From Planoprotostelium fungivorum (taxonomy: Eukaryota > Evosea > Variosea > Cavosteliida > Cavosteliaceae): a DNA stretch of 64,000 nucleotides. Made by a program: the position numbers and the translations under genes. The notes under the pieces were generated by a model. The model had not been told where the DNA came from. It did no database searches and was given only the letters and a program-made list of their open reading frames with translations. Positions within the stretch are counted from its first letter, which is position 1. Each line of letters starts with the position of its first letter. The stretch lies in contig MDYQ01000124.1 of NCBI GenBank assembly GCA_003024175.1, positions 17,906 through 81,905 of the forward strand, given 5' to 3'. Shown one piece after another: positions 32,763 to 44,738 of the stretch.

Positions 32763-35352
32763 ATGGCCCAACACGAGACGACATGCAATGGGGAGGTCTT
32801 TCCCATAGAGCTACTACCCTTTGAAATGCAAAATCAGGTATGAGAGATTCACGGACAGAATGATGGATGAGATCTTCATCGTGACGTATTCACGTCCTTT
32901 GTGACGAGCGAATGCATTCAAACCTTATAATTTAATCGTATTATGATACAACATGAGTGAATTTGGATATTGTGGCTCACGCGTCCAGATCATCACGTTC
33001 TTAGATATGAAGAGTCTTATTCGAATATCTATGGCATCTCATTTATGGAGAGAAATGGCTCTCTCAGAGGTTCATTGGCGATCCGCTTACTTTCAAAGAT
33101 GGCATTCTTTTCCTCTACAAGGTTACAATGATAGAACTTGGAAGGAAACATTCAAAACCAGATACAGAGTCGAGCAGGAACTGTTACATGTCCAGTCTGT
33201 GAAAAGTGCGCCATCTCATTTTCGAGCCCGAATGACGATTGACAAAGTTCACAGACATGATACAACCTGTAAATACTCAAACCGTCAACGATCGCACAAC
33301 TGAAACAGGTGAGCTCATTTCACATCTGCTCCTCTCATTCATCATCAGTTGTCACACAAAATAAAACTACCGAGACTACCTCAAAAGGTGTAGACTTTCT
33401 CTTCCATCATCTCATACAGACAACAGATCAAGATGATGGCTCTCAATACACCTTCGAAGTCTTCTTCGCCTTCGGTGATGAGCTGAAGAGGAGAGCCGAG
33501 AACCGAATATCGGCCGTAACAAAAGACAGTGGACCCATGGTGATCCCTTCATGCATCATCATCTCATTCCAACACGTGACACTGTCCAGGAGGAAGAGAA
33601 GAACGAAGTGTCCACGCTCATCGATGGTCTCACCGTGGAATTATTACTCCACATCGCTGCAGAAGAGTATGCCTCTGCTCTTCACCGTCTGAACCGAAGG
33701 AATATCACCGTGATACCAGGCGCCAGTTATCTCTCTTCTCCCGTACTGCAGGTGAAAATGGCAGGTTGTAGATGAACGAAATTCATATTGGCAGGTGGCA
33801 TCTCTTCTATCGAATTTCTCCGTGTCAGAGAACAACGCCGCCGGTCAAACACAAGCGGCTTCTCTATTGAGAACGGGTGACATTTATTCTATTTTATTCT
33901 TCTCACGCGATGCAGGTGTACCCAGCGAGCTCCACCTCAAGTACGCGGACGTATTAGCCACGCTCGCTCGCCTGAAGGAAACAAACCAAGCCAACATGCA
34001 CATCATCCAGAGTCTATTCCTCGAAGCCAGTCACCTCTACAATCGAGCCGCCCAGCCCGGTGAAACCTCCATCTACAACGCTGTAGATTGACTCCCTCAG
34101 GCTTCTACATGCACGAGAACGTCTTACGCTACAGCGGAGACTGCCTCGTCGATCTGTCTCGAAAATATCCATCCGAGAGAGGACAAGAGCTGTTAGAGAG
34201 GGCGTGCAGCAAATACGAGGAGTCCCTCTCTGTCAACCCACAGTATTTCATGGCTCACTATTACTACGGCAGAACACTTCACCTCTTGGCGAACGCGAGG
34301 AAGGGAACACCGACGGCAGACGAGACGTTCGTGAAGGCCATCGAAAAGTTCAAGCAGGCCAGACTCATCAAAGCCGATGACGTGTATCTCATCTATGAAG
34401 ATGCTTCTGTCTTGCAGGATTTCGCGCTGACAAAGAGTGGAAGGGAGGCCGAGGAGCTGTTCAATCGAGCGGCGGAGAGGGTGAGTCGATCTACACCGTT
34501 GTAGACGGCTGAAATGAGTAGTACGAGGAAGCGCATGAGCTGGCGAGAGATGACGCGTGGATCCTGCGAAATTGGGCGGACTCACTGTACGAGCACGTCA
34601 AGCTCATCTTCGCACAGATCGAGGACTGCGAGAGCGAGATGGGCTACGAAGGTGACAGCGACCATCGTGATGGCCATGTCTAAAGACGTATAGAGCAAGA
34701 AGGCGATTGGGGTATGGGTAGATCGGAGGAACTGATGCAGCTCATCAACTTGGCCTGCGAAAAGTACCAGATGGCCGTCAACATCAACAACAACTACACG
34801 AACGCCTTCAACTCGTGGGCTCTCGCCTTGTCTACGAGAGCCAAGATGGGCTGGTCCATCGAGGCATCGAGGTGATGTATCATCCGATATCACATCACAT
34901 GATTCATCCTCTATAGAGATTACTTCCGGGCGGCCTACGAGAAGTTTGAACGAGCCATCGCCACTCGTTCAGACGGCTCCAACATCGAGATCTGCAATTG
35001 GTCTATGACCCTCATATCACAAGCCATCAAAGAGGCCAAGTTCATCCTTCGCAGCCGCGGCCAACCTCTATCGCGTCCGTCGGTCCTCCTCCTCCTCTGT
35101 GAAGACGAAGCATGCCGCTCCCTCCTTCGCATGGCGAAGGCGAAACTGCAGGGCCTCCTCTTAAAGAACGACACGTGGTGCTTCTTCTGCATGGCGAGGT
35201 ACTACGCCGCGAAGGGAAAGGGAGACAAGTGCAGAGAGTGGCTCGAGAGGTGCCATGCGGAGGGTTATCTTAAGAGGGCGACCCGCTGGCAGCTCTCCTA
35301 CTTTGATAACGTCCGCGAGGCCGACTGGTTCAAGCGATGGACTCACCAGTGA
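32763..35352 (+). CDS. F-box and TPR-repeat protein
   Basis: Read as one gene. The start at 32763 (MAQHETTCNGEVFPIELLPF) leads into an F-box: EVFPIELLPFEMQNQ joined over an intron to IITFLDMKSLIRISMASHLW and RSAYFQRW. A middle region YTFEVFFAFGDELKRRAENR is joined by an ideal intron (GTGATCCC..CTGTCCAG, about 33539-33589) to EEEKNEVSTLIDGLTVELLL. The C-terminal half is TPR-like: ELHLKYADVLATLARLK, LEASHLYNRAAQPG, YSGDCLVDLSRKYP, LERACSKYEESLSVNPQYFMAHYYYG, AIEKFKQARLIKADD, AEELFNRAAERYEEA, ACEKYQMAVNINNNYTNAFNSWA and YEKFERAIATRSD. Two introns (34060-34100 and 34481-34521) carry TCTACAACGCTGTAGA and TCTACACCGTTGTAGA. If the join is wrong, a separate TPR gene starts at 33551. An SCF-adaptor role is inferred from the F-box. 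Confidence 0.72.
34072..34087. repeat. TCTACAACGCTGTAGA intronic palindrome
   Basis: A 16-bp imperfect palindrome (6-bp arms TCTACA/TGTAGA) inside a 41-nt intron of the F-box-TPR gene. It belongs to the TCTACAAC/GTTGTAGA family. Confidence 0.8.
34490..34505. repeat. TCTACACCGTTGTAGA intronic palindrome
   Basis: A 16-bp element with the same TCTACA..TGTAGA arms, inside the next-but-few intron (34481-34521) of the same gene. Confidence 0.8.
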
Positions 35353-35825
35353 CACGTCGATAGAGGCCGTGGTCTCTCACCGATAGAGGCGATGGACATC
35401 TGTAAAGACATCCACAGATGTCTCTTTAGGATAAAGAATCTGAGGATGATGTCGGTTGTGCGAAGGTGCGAGATCGATGACATAGATTCTGCGGGGGCTC
35501 AGTGGGAAGCCAAAGAAAGTTGGGCCTCGGGAACACCTGAGGCGGTTTTTTCATTCGCAGGGGTTTAAGAGCTCGCGAGACGATTCTATATCTAAGGAAA
35601 GTAGACGAGAGGCGCAGACAGCGGGGAGCATTCCATTCAGAGGACGGAGAGAGCAGCGGGTATACTGTCTTTGTCTTTGTATCACAACGAGAGAACGCTA
35701 CAGTCTGTAGACACTGAGGGTCAGTTTCAATCAGACGCACACGCATATCATCCTTCGACCTCAATCGGTGGAAGCCCATCCAATTTTCCATTAGAACATC
35801 ACAACCCATCCACACAACACGAGCC
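35353..35825. other. Intergenic region
   Basis: The gap separates two plus-strand genes. A 140-codon minus-strand frame occurs but has no domain and strongly mixed composition. The 3' part is presumably the promoter of the UBL-AN1 gene. Confidence 0.4.
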
Positions 35826-37053
35826 ATGTTCGTCAAGTATGGTAGCAAGAAGATAGAAGTTCAGATTACCCCAGAGTTAACCGTAGACCAACTGAAGAAC
35901 GAGATTGAGAGGATAGAGGGAATGCCGATGCTAGAGCAGCGTCTCATTCACGGGGGGAAGCAATTACTTCAGGGTCAACAAACACTCTCGGGGTGTAACA
36001 TCTCAGAGGACTCCACATTGCTTCTTCTGCATCAAACCAACTCAACACGGAACATCACACTGTATGTAAGAACTATCCAGAGAGAGCTCGATTTCAAGTT
36101 ATCGGTCTCCCTCTCCGACACCATTGGAAGCATCCGATCCTCAATCAACGAGAGGGTCAGTCTCCCAGACACTTACAGTCTTGTATATAATGGCATCGTC
36201 CTCACGGATAACCAAACCGTGCTGGACTATGGACTCCGCGAACGTTCTTCTGTATATATCGTCACACAGATCGTCATGGTAAGTGATTATTCTGCTATCC
36301 TCCATATATCATATTAATGTTTCATAGGAGGTAGAGAATTTAACGGGGGAGAGAGTTAAGATGAGAATCAACGACAACCGAATCACGGGGGAAGTCGTGG
36401 AGCGCCTCGTCGAACAACGCAGGGCCGTCAAGAAGAGGAAGCATGCCATGCGAGAGGAGAGAAGGAGCGCCGCTTCATCCACCACCACCACTCAGACGAC
36501 CACAACAACCACCGACTCTGATCCGTCCATGTTTTCTGGTCTGCGCCGAGGCTTCTTAAATGCAGCCGGGCCAAGAAAGAGATCGAAGACATCTGTAGAG
36601 TCTGCACCCTCTGCCCCTCCCACATCATGCGCAGCCGCAGCCGCCGTGACTGAGACAACCGTCACATCCTCTTCGTGCGGAGGTCCATTAGACACCCTCA
36701 GCTCGTCTACCCCCATGCCCAAGATCATCTCGCAGCCACCGACCACCACCGAGATGGAGTCCACCATCATATCGTCCATGCCATCATCTCCCGTGATGGT
36801 CCAGTCCATCGTGGACGTCCAGACCATCGTCTCCCCTTCATCTCCCCTCGTCCGTGGAGACCGCTGCTTCCAGTGCTCAAAGAGGGTGGGCCTCACCGGC
36901 ATCAAGTGTCGCTGTTCGAAACAATTTTGTGGTGCTCACCGCTATCCTGAAGAGCACAAGTGCAACTTCGATTATAAGACAGAGAACAAGAACCAATTGA
37001 CTAAGGCCAACCCCAAGGTGGAGGCCCCCAAGATACAACACATCGGCAAATAA
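35826..37053 (+). CDS. Ubiquitin-like and AN1 zinc-finger protein (ZFAND-like)
   Basis: From MFVKYGSKKIEVQITPELTV the protein has two tandem ubiquitin-like domains: residues 1-75 (TVDQLKNEIERIEGMPMLEQ, RLIHGGKQLLQGQQTL, STLLLLHQ) and about 78-155 (LYVRTIQRELDFKLSVSLSD, TYSLVYNGIVLTDNQTVLDY). Neither ends in the processed Gly-Gly of ubiquitin. A long Thr/Ser/Pro-rich linker follows, then a C-terminal AN1 zinc finger: CFQCSKRVGLTGIKCRCSKQ, FCGAHRYPEEHKC, with the full Cys/His ligand set. One intron lies near 36278-36328. UBL-AN1 proteins such as ZFAND4 interact with ubiquitin or proteasome/p97 pathways; the role here is inferred from that. The double UBL is less usual than a single one. Confidence 0.88.
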
Positions 37054-37553
37054 ATGAGAGAAAAAGGACTTGATTCTGTGAATCGACGTGATGATGAGTC
37101 GAACACGAGCTCTCATCTTTGCCCATCAGTGGATTATATTTATAGTGGCCAAATATGAATGCATGGTGTGTGCTGATGGTCGTTATGACAACGTGGAGAT
37201 CACAGCCTCAATTAGGCTTGATGTCGTATCAGCTGTGGTGCAGCACAAATAAGAGCTTAATATTAATTCTATTGAGTTTACGCACTCGTAGTCTTATACA
37301 AAACCATCTTCTCGATCGGTCCAGGCATCATGTGGACACTCCTTCCGATTGGGCGGGAATAGACCAATTTACAGACTGAAGGTGCTTCTAAATGTTTCAT
37401 CGAGATAGCAAACCGCCTCATTTTCTGTTTAGAAACATAACAGATGGAAGAAGAGGTGGAAGATGAGATGAGGCCGAAAGAGATCGAAAAAAAATAAATT
37501 GGAAAATAAATAAAATCGAAACCTTTGACTTCGGCATCATCATCTCCCCAAAC
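37054..37553. other. A/T-richer intergenic region
   Basis: About 500 bp between two plus-strand genes, with an AAATAAAT-rich stretch just before the next start. No gene or repeat recognised. Confidence 0.4.
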
Positions 37554-38133
37554 ATGACCGAGCCAAGGAAGGTAGTACCCATCGACAAGTGAGTTCCATC
37601 ATTTCAAACACAAGGTCTCCTCCATCTCACCTCCATTTTCAGCCAGAATGATGCGATGAAGAATGAAATCAGGAAGACCCTCCTTGCATTCGAGGGTCAA
37701 TCCACCATTCCTTACATCCTTGCTCCTCAGTACCTCTTCAAGGAGCACAGATACAAAATGCCCCAACCTAGACCTATTCCCCCCGAGAGACGTCTGGGTC
37801 ATGCCGCCTACATGTTTGGAATGGGATGTCTCGTCCAGCCTGTCACCAACCTCCTGAGAAAGAGGAGAATCCTGTATCACCCGTGGATGTTGCCCGCATA
37901 TGGTTTCTGCTTCTACACAGGACACAAGATCACGGTGGAGAGATTCGACGATTGGTATGCCGCCAAGACTAGAGTGAGTGATCGAATGAACGAAACGATA
38001 TGGATGATACTTCGAATCGTATAATGGATGATCTGCCCAATCACGCGAATGACACCTGTATCAGAGATACGAAAAATTCCCCTGGTTATTCACAGACACA
38101 CTCCCCGGTTTTGAAAAAGAACTGAGAGAATAA
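37554..38133 (+). CDS. Small conserved-looking membrane protein
   Basis: Three exons encode about 135 residues. MTEPRKVVPID joins across an intron (about 37588-37642) to NQNDAMKNEIRKTLLAFEGQ; a basic/proline segment (RYKMPQPRPIPPERRLGH) precedes two weakly hydrophobic stretches (AAYMFGMGCLVQPVTNLL and HPWMLPAYGFCFYTGH), and the last exon gives RYEKFPWLFTDTLPGFEKEL. Length, composition and the short TM segments recall accessory subunits of mitochondrial membrane complexes, but I cannot name one. An AATAAA overlaps the stop. The stop lies only 13 bp from the stop of the PHD gene on the other strand. Confidence 0.65.
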
Positions 38134-38146
38134 ACCCATTCCATCA

Positions 38147-40657
38147 TCAGACATCCTCTTTATTCTCTTCTCTCGTGATTCGGCTCTCTTGGTCCTTCAA
38201 AAACGCAGCCAATCCGTTCATATTCAGACACAAGATCTTTCATCCCATTCAGAATCACATGTTGCATCTTTGACTCACCCTCTTTCGGAGAGCGGTGGCC
38301 ATCAGTTCCTTATCGTTTGATAACACGATGACATGTCTAAACTCGCGATTGAGCATGGACAAGTTGTGAGCACAAGTTAAGAGGCTCGACAGATCTCTCA
38401 TGGTGTCCACGGGCACCTCTTCTTCCGGCGAGCACCACCGCAGGACGCCCGATCTGATCTCTGCGAATGCGATCAGCGACGGAAGAATATGACGTCATCC
38501 ATCACCCGTGTGTACGGACTGATAGATCTTAGCGGCGCTGCGACGTTCAGATTCTGGTTTTAGGGTTTACATTTCACCTCTGAGATAGTGTCGACAGCAG
38601 ACCCAGCATGGACAATGTCTCTCTGTTCATTCGGAGTCTGTACCTCACTCCTTCTCCTTTCACTCCCTATCACGTGTGATGACGTGTGATGACGTAATGT
38701 ACGCAAGAGACTCACCTTGAGTGGTCGTAGTATGTCTTCAATTCGATGCAACAAATCTTCTTCTGAGAAGATGTCTGGAGTTAGCAGCAATAAGACACCT
38801 ATAAATAGATCAGAAGGGGAAATATTGATTTGCAGGCCCTGATGATTAAAATAGAATAAAATGATGTCTTACCCTCTCTACCGTACAATAGTTCCTCGGC
38901 TAACGGTTCCAACATTTTTCTCGACTTGATGCATCTGATGATTTTTCGTTCAGATTTCGCGGAGAAATGATTTTTCCGGATCACCTCTCTATGTACAGTG
39001 TGTCACAGACGAATCTGATGTTCGGATGAATCATCAACAGCTCCCGGATAAATCGAAATTTCGTCGGGATTTCTGCGACGATGCGGGGGTCCACCTGTAC
39101 AAATCAGGCGGGAGCTTTAAATTTCGAAATGTGACACCATGACGATGTCGATCGGTGCTTCTTTCGAATCCGCAAATTTCGTGTCCATGACTAGTTGTGC
39201 TCCTGCACCCTCCACCAGATATTTCGTCAGCATGTTCATCTACAACGATCACTCTTCATCTTCAAAATTCTCATCGTTTCATCGTGATGATCAGGTGATC
39301 ATCTCGTCTGATGTGATCACGATCACGTGGATGATCATCATGATCATGTGTCTTTCGCGTTCTCACCTTCGTGTTGCTGTCGAAACCGTGATAACCCAAT
39401 CGAATCCCTCTCATGAATTGTAGATCATCTTCCCTCTCTTCTTCCTCCTCTTGCTCGCTGTCCGACACGTCCGAGTCAACAAACACACAGACCAACACGC
39501 CACTCCTCTCCGCCTGCACCGTTCAGGCCACGCCGTGTGACGCCGTGTGATGACGTCATCGGTCTCAAAGTCTCACCCTGGGTATGCAAACGTCCGGCAG
39601 CATGGAGGGTAACCCCACGTACAACCGGTTCCCTCTGACGTTCGTCGTTGTAGAATAAGCTTTCCTCCCCTTCAGGATGGAATAGAGGTCCTCTTTGTAC
39701 TCTACGGCAGGTTCTTCTGGTCGTAAGAACATGAGGTCCGTCACTTCAAAGCTCTCGTTCAGTGACTGTCTCGAAAAAAGCGCGGGAATCTTCAATTGTA
39801 GATTGCCGGGTAGTTTCAACCTGGAAGCGGAATGAATATGCGAATTTTCACCGGAATTTCGGAAATACCGGTTCAGCCGGCGCATCTGATCGGGTCGGGC
39901 CATGATGACGAATCTTCCGAAATTCATCCGATTCAGAAAGACTTCACCACGCCAGGCGTACAGTGCGGGTCCCGCCAGGGAGATCAAAGTCATCTGTGGC
40001 GGCACGTTCTTCATGTCTGTAAAGGTGGTGATCAGTGAAATCTACGCGAAATTTCACTCACCCTCCTCGGATAGATTGCGGTTGAACTTGCAGACTGGAC
40101 AGAGCCACGTATCAGCGGGGACTACTTCTAAACGGGGACGCAGGCAGTGCATGTGACAGCCGCGCTGACAGTCTTTACCATCGCACAGCAGCATGGAGTC
40201 TGGTTTCCGTCCGGATCGACAGACGCAGCAGCGAACGTCGTCCGAATCGTCTTCTTCGTCTGGTTCTTCAACGAGATACCAGCTCGGCGTCACCTCTAAT
40301 CGATCACGACGGAATGGAATCGAGTTGAAGGTGGAGATCGAGAGATGATGTGGACTCACTGACTTCTCCGTTCGTTCGAACGACCCTCCATTGTCCATTA
40401 GGCTCCTTTCCCAACACGAGAACTTTATCACTCAGCTCTCTCATGTATCTTCCGGTGAAATCCCTCTCTGAATGTCTGAGAAGAGACGATGAGTGGTTTC
40501 GACGAATAGACGTGGCTCACGGGCGGTGGACTGCGATGTTCGAGCCATTGTTATCATTCCCAATGCGCCTCCGTTTAGGATCTGATTGTTCTGATTCACC
40601 TTGGTCGAGTCTTTGAACAGAGGGATCCGTCATCTCGTCTGTTGTGTGGGATGTCAT
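38147..40657 (-). CDS. PHD-finger protein with PIN-like C-terminus
   Basis: From MTSHTTDEMTDPSVQRLDQG an acidic N-terminus leads to a Tudor/chromo-like strand set (DKVLVLGKEPNGQWRVVRTN), then an acidic linker and a PHD finger: CCVCRSGRKPDSMLLCDGKD, CQRGCHMHC, then WLCPVC, with the Cys4-His-Cys3 ligands in order. A ~300-residue middle region follows (SLAGPALYAWRGEVFLNRMN, YSILKGRKAYSTTTNVRGNR) and an acidic patch. The C-terminal part has FRHVIVLSNDKELMATALRK, joined by an intron to ILCLNMNGLAAFLK. This resembles the end of PIN nuclease domains (SNDKxLxxKAxxxG...). The catalytic acidic residues upstream were not placed with confidence. A PHD finger suggests histone-tail binding and a nuclear location; a nuclease role is only inference. 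Confidence 0.7.
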
Positions 40658-41122
40658 CTCTCAGGGGTTCGTTGATCACAGAGAAATCTCCTTTTTTTAA
40701 CCGACTACAACGGTTCACGGGTGCACGTAACCCGCTGGTAATGTCCATGGTTGATCTCATTTTCATCGTGTGACTGTGTATCGTTGAGAGGGGTTGAATT
40801 CATAGGGTGTGAATCGCACAGAATACCGTCTTTGGAAGGTCGTATCGTGGACAGAACAGACAGAATGAGCGCACGTGGCTGTTTAAGAGAACAGCAGCTA
40901 AGAGTGATACGATATATCACCGGCATCCTTCGTTGAACCTCTGCATCTCACGAACCCCATTGAGATGATCGACGAGTGAAACGAAGGGCAAGAGGAACAT
41001 GCAGAAGAAGAGAAGGTTTGATCTTGTTTTTATATGGAGTGTCTGCGGCCTTGGATGAAAACCTGGGCGACGAACGCAGGGAAAAGCGAGCCAGCAGAAT
41101 TTAACGTCTTTGCACTCTCGAT

Positions 41123-41145
41123 CAGCTTGCAGGTCGTGCAAGCTG
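41123..41145. repeat. Small perfect hairpin
   Basis: CAGCTTGCA and TGCAAGCTG form a 9-bp stem around a 5-nt loop, 8 bp from the left end of the foldback element. It may be part of the same insertion. Confidence 0.6.
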
Positions 41146-41153
41146 TCACCCCA

Positions 41154-41451
41154 CCTGTGTGCTCACCTGTGTGAGACAGTCAGAGAAGAAGATAGAAGGA
41201 GAGTGAACCTCACCTGTTCGTTTGCGGTTGCGTTAAAAAATGACCTGGAGCTTGGCCAACGAATAATGTTAGGACAGATTTTCCCGCCAGATTTCCTCTT
41301 ACGCCGTAGTGGATTACCGTGTCACGAGCACGTTAAAGAATGAAATTAACAGCCCGCGAATTTTGGGCCTGGTTTTCAAGACGGCAAACGAACGGTGAGG
41401 TTCACTCTCCTATCTTCTTCTCTGACTGTCTCACACAGGTGAGCACACAGG
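41154..41451. mobile_element. 298-bp foldback/MITE-like element
   Basis: Inverted terminal repeats of about 70 bp (41154-41225 and 41384-41451) begin CCTGTGTGCTCACCTGTGTG and are identical except for small indels. They enclose about 158 bp without coding capacity. This is the structure of a non-autonomous foldback or MITE element. No clear target-site duplication flanks it. A long hairpin RNA transcript is an alternative. Confidence 0.65.
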
Positions 41452-41877
41452 AATTGATAATCACGAACGTACACCTTCCACACACTGTTATCTGAGGTTC
41501 AAACTGTTAATAGTTTGTGTTCATTTGAGATCGCTAATGTCGAAAAAGATGACACAAGAATGAGAAGGAATGTTCAATACGAATCGTGTACTCACATTCG
41601 CTTATCCATTTTTGCATTCAAATTTACCGTCTACGAGTTCACGTTGATCACAGACATCACCGTTCGATTGTCGATGGTCCGACCATTGGGGTATATCGAC
41701 GAGATAATTTTCAAATGTTCACGGTTGATGGATATCTTTCATTGGCATTGTCAAGCACGTCGTGGTCGTACACAGTCATTGGGCATCTTCTATAAAAGAG
41801 AAAATGGATTGGATTGTAGATTCGATTCATCATCGCACCAACCGGGGCAGCAGATCACATTGAAGAGACGGACGGAC

Positions 41878-44738
41878 ATGGAATCTGACGCGATCAACTC
41901 TATTGTTGAACACTGGAAGAGTGCGTTGTGAACATGCATCATTCGTTCTCATATGATGTCAGAGATCAATCTCGATGGACGAAGGGGAGAGTTGGATTCT
42001 CAAGCGGCTGAAATCGCTTCTGGTAAAGAGGCCAACGCAGTGATTCGAAAGAAATTAGCCGAACAGACAAGAGGTATGAGGCATCTCGTACGTCATACAT
42101 ATACGTCCATCTTCTTTTCATGCGAGCGAAGAGACGGAATCCCTGATGATATCGTTGCACAGATTTCCGTAAGACATCAGATGAGGAGAAAGTCAAGAGC
42201 TTCGGTGTCCTCTTGAAGGCATATCAAGAGGAAATCGATCGATTGACAAAGAAGAGTAAATTCGCAGAGCACTCATTCTTATCCGTCTATCAAGTTTTGG
42301 CCGAAGCGCCCGACCCGTCGAAAGGCCTCTCCGCGTTACAAGTGACCCTCACCATCTCCATATGACATCCATCATCACCATTCCAAGTTCGAATCATTCA
42401 CATTGTGCAGGAAGAAACACATCGATCGGGCAAGATCGTCGACTTAGAGAGCGAAAACAGAAAGTTGAGAGCCGAATTGGACAGTTTCAAGCGCGAGTTC
42501 TCGGGAGTCAAGAACCAAGAGGTCACCATCCGCGCATTAGAAGATCAGCTCAACGAATACAAGCAACAGGTATCTACAACGTTGTAGATCGTCGCAAAAC
42601 ATTGAAACGCGACAGACCGAGGCAGTTATATCCGAGAGGATCAAAGGAAGCGAGAGACAAGTTGCAGAAGAGAGACAGAAGACGATCGATGCGATGAATG
42701 AGAGGTGCGATGATGATCATGAGTACGTCATCTGAAAATTTCCAGAGAACAAGAGACGAGGCGAGCACTTCAGGCGAGTCAAGAAGAGACAGCCAGGCTA
42801 CAGAGGTCACTCGACACGGTGCAGAACGAGTACGACGACCTCAGATCACGATTCGGTGAGAGATTTGATGACGTGGCGTGACGTCATCGATGAATCTTCT
42901 GACTCGTTGTAGAGGAGAAGACGGGGGATAGACAGAGCGAGATGGACATGTTGGTGCAAGAGGTGGAGGAGAACAGGCACAGGATCGCACAATTATTGAG
43001 AGAGAAGGTGGATGTCGTCTACAACTCGTCCACACTGAAAGAACGACAGGAGATATTGAGCAGTGGTGTCGTCGCTACATCAAGGTATCGTCCTCTCGAT
43101 TTTATTCTATTTTATTGTTTAGAGCGTCTCACGGTGGACACAGAGACGGATCTTCCCCTGATTTAGAATTAGAATTGGCGAAGAAAGATATCGAATTGTC
43201 TCAGCTGCGTGATCACACGAAGAACGTAGAGAAGACTCTATCATCGGAGAGGAACACGTCACAAGCCGAGCTATTGAACAGACAGACACGTATCGAGTCC
43301 CAGGTCAGTCATTTTTTTCACATCCATAGAGGATTAAAATTGCACAGGAGAAGCAGATTCATGCTTACGAGGAAGACTTGAAGACCAGGCCGACACAGCA
43401 AGAGTACGTCAAATTGAAGAGACAACTGCAAGTGTTGAAGGTATGACGAGTCGTGACGTCATCACTGACTCGTTGTAGAAAGCCACAGAAAATGCCGACG
43501 ATAATGAAATCGACCCCGATGAAGAGCTTCCTTCCCTCGAGAAAATCTTCAAGGAGAAAAACAAGAAATTGGAGACCGAGAACATGAGAGCGAAGGTTTG
43601 GAGGTCACGTGATCTCTACAGTCTGACGTGTACAGGCCACAGTGCAGACATTAGAGGAACAAGTGTCCACCCTGCGTAACAAATTGGCCGAGACCGAGGC
43701 GAATGAGACGAGGCTCAAACAATTGGTCCACAAGCTGGAAGAAGATATATCGCACGGTTCGAATTCGAGCGAAATTTCGGGGCAGATTTCCGTTGTAGAG
43801 GAGATCATGCAGCAGCCTGCCGTGGTGAGGAGATTTCGCGTGGATTTCGCGTGGAGTTGACGGAGTACAGGGGAGGAAGGTGTCGGAGGATAATACGGTG
43901 CTGCAGGTGGTGACGAACCAGAGAGATCGATTCAGAGGAAGGATCAGAGATTTAGAAGAGGTGACATCATCACATCATCACATCATCACATCATCACATC
44001 ATCACATCATCACATCATCACATCATCACATCGTCACATCACAGCATCATCCGTCCACCATCACATCATCACATCACTTGGAAGACATCACACCGAACGT
44101 CAACTCATCCACACAACTGAAACGACATCAGGAGACGAAAGGATTACATTCAAAGATGCAACAGAGAGAACAAGAGATCGACACCTTACGAACAGACAAC
44201 GTCAAATTGTACGAGAGAATCAGATACCTCCAGAGCTACAGCAATTCATCTTCCGGGGCCAATCGAAGGGTGAGATAGACACGGTACACGGCGTGTGATA
44301 CGTAACAGGGCGGCATGATCGATATAGAAGCGGGTAAGACGGATTTAGATGCAAAGTATTCTCCACTGTACGAAGATTCGGTCAATCCATTCACATTGTT
44401 CAATCGAAAGGTGAGACGATCGCGATCGTGTCGATGGTGCGATGATGTGATGACGATCGATCCGTGTGATGTCTATATGGACGTCGATGCGATCGTCATC
44501 ATCGTAACATCATCGTCTTAACGATGCTGATGATGATGAACAGGAGAAGTACCAGAGATACAAAGACTTGAACCCAGCAGAGAAGGTGATTCTCAACGGA
44601 GGCCAGTTTCTATTGTCGAACAAAGTGACGAGAACCTTCCTCTTCTTCTATTCGGTCCTCTTGCACCTCCTCGTCTTCATTTCCCTGTACAGAGCCGCCA
44701 CCACCTCCGCAAACACAACCGTTGTAGAACACCAATAG
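41878..44738 (+). CDS. Golgi golgin CASP (CUX1-derived type)
   Basis: A coiled-coil, tail-anchored golgin. The start at 41878 (MESDAINSIVEHWK) leads across an intron to EINLDGRRGELDSQAAEIAS and KEANAVIRKKLAEQTR, the conserved CASP N-terminus. Long coiled coils follow (RKLRAELDSFKREFSGVKN-like segments, ERQVAEERQKTIDAMNER, LELAKKDIELSQLRDH, QTLEEQVSTLRNKLAETEAN). The CASP C-terminal signature is present: VVTNQRDRFRGRIRDLEE, LRTDNVKLYERIRYLQSY, NPFTLFNRK, then EKYQRYKDLNPAEKVILNGG and the membrane anchor RTFLFFYSVLLHLLVFISLY with a short lumenal tail. CASP proteins act in retrograde Golgi tethering. One intron contains an 18-bp perfect palindrome and another a microsatellite. Confidence 0.92.
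42571..42588. repeat. ATCTACAACGTTGTAGAT intronic palindrome
   Basis: Perfect 18-bp palindrome immediately after the GT donor of a 46-nt intron of the CASP gene. It is the best example of the family also found in introns of the F-box-TPR, channel, MRF-type and ATAD2-like genes. Confidence 0.9.
43964..44060. repeat. CATCATCA microsatellite in a CASP intron
   Basis: About eight tandem copies of the 8-bp unit CATCATCA, decaying rightwards, within a ~168-nt intron that joins RDLEE to ETKGLHSKMQQ. Confidence 0.85.

Larger units (their letters stand above)
40658..41877. other. Long intergenic region containing a foldback element
   Basis: A 1.2-kb gap between the divergent PHD and CASP genes, much longer than typical here. 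It contains the foldback element at 41154-41451 and a small hairpin at 41123-41145. No protein gene is supported; a 138-codon frame from 41515 runs into the CASP first exon but its upstream part has no coding character. Confidence 0.55.

Noticed and set aside
33551-35352. Separate TPR gene starting at 33551
   Set aside because: Possible, but an intron of standard form joins the F-box exons in frame to the TPR part, so one gene is preferred.
36428-36905. Minus-strand frames antisense to the UBL-AN1 gene
   Set aside because: Shadows of a low-complexity Thr/Ser-rich linker; no domain.
41515-41877. In-frame extension upstream of CASP
   Set aside because: The extension lacks the CASP N-terminal pattern and coding character; the ATG at 41878 gives the conserved start.
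43964-44060. Possible CRISPR array or coding His/Ser repeat
   Set aside because: Simple CATCATCA microsatellite within an intron; units are contiguous with no spacers.
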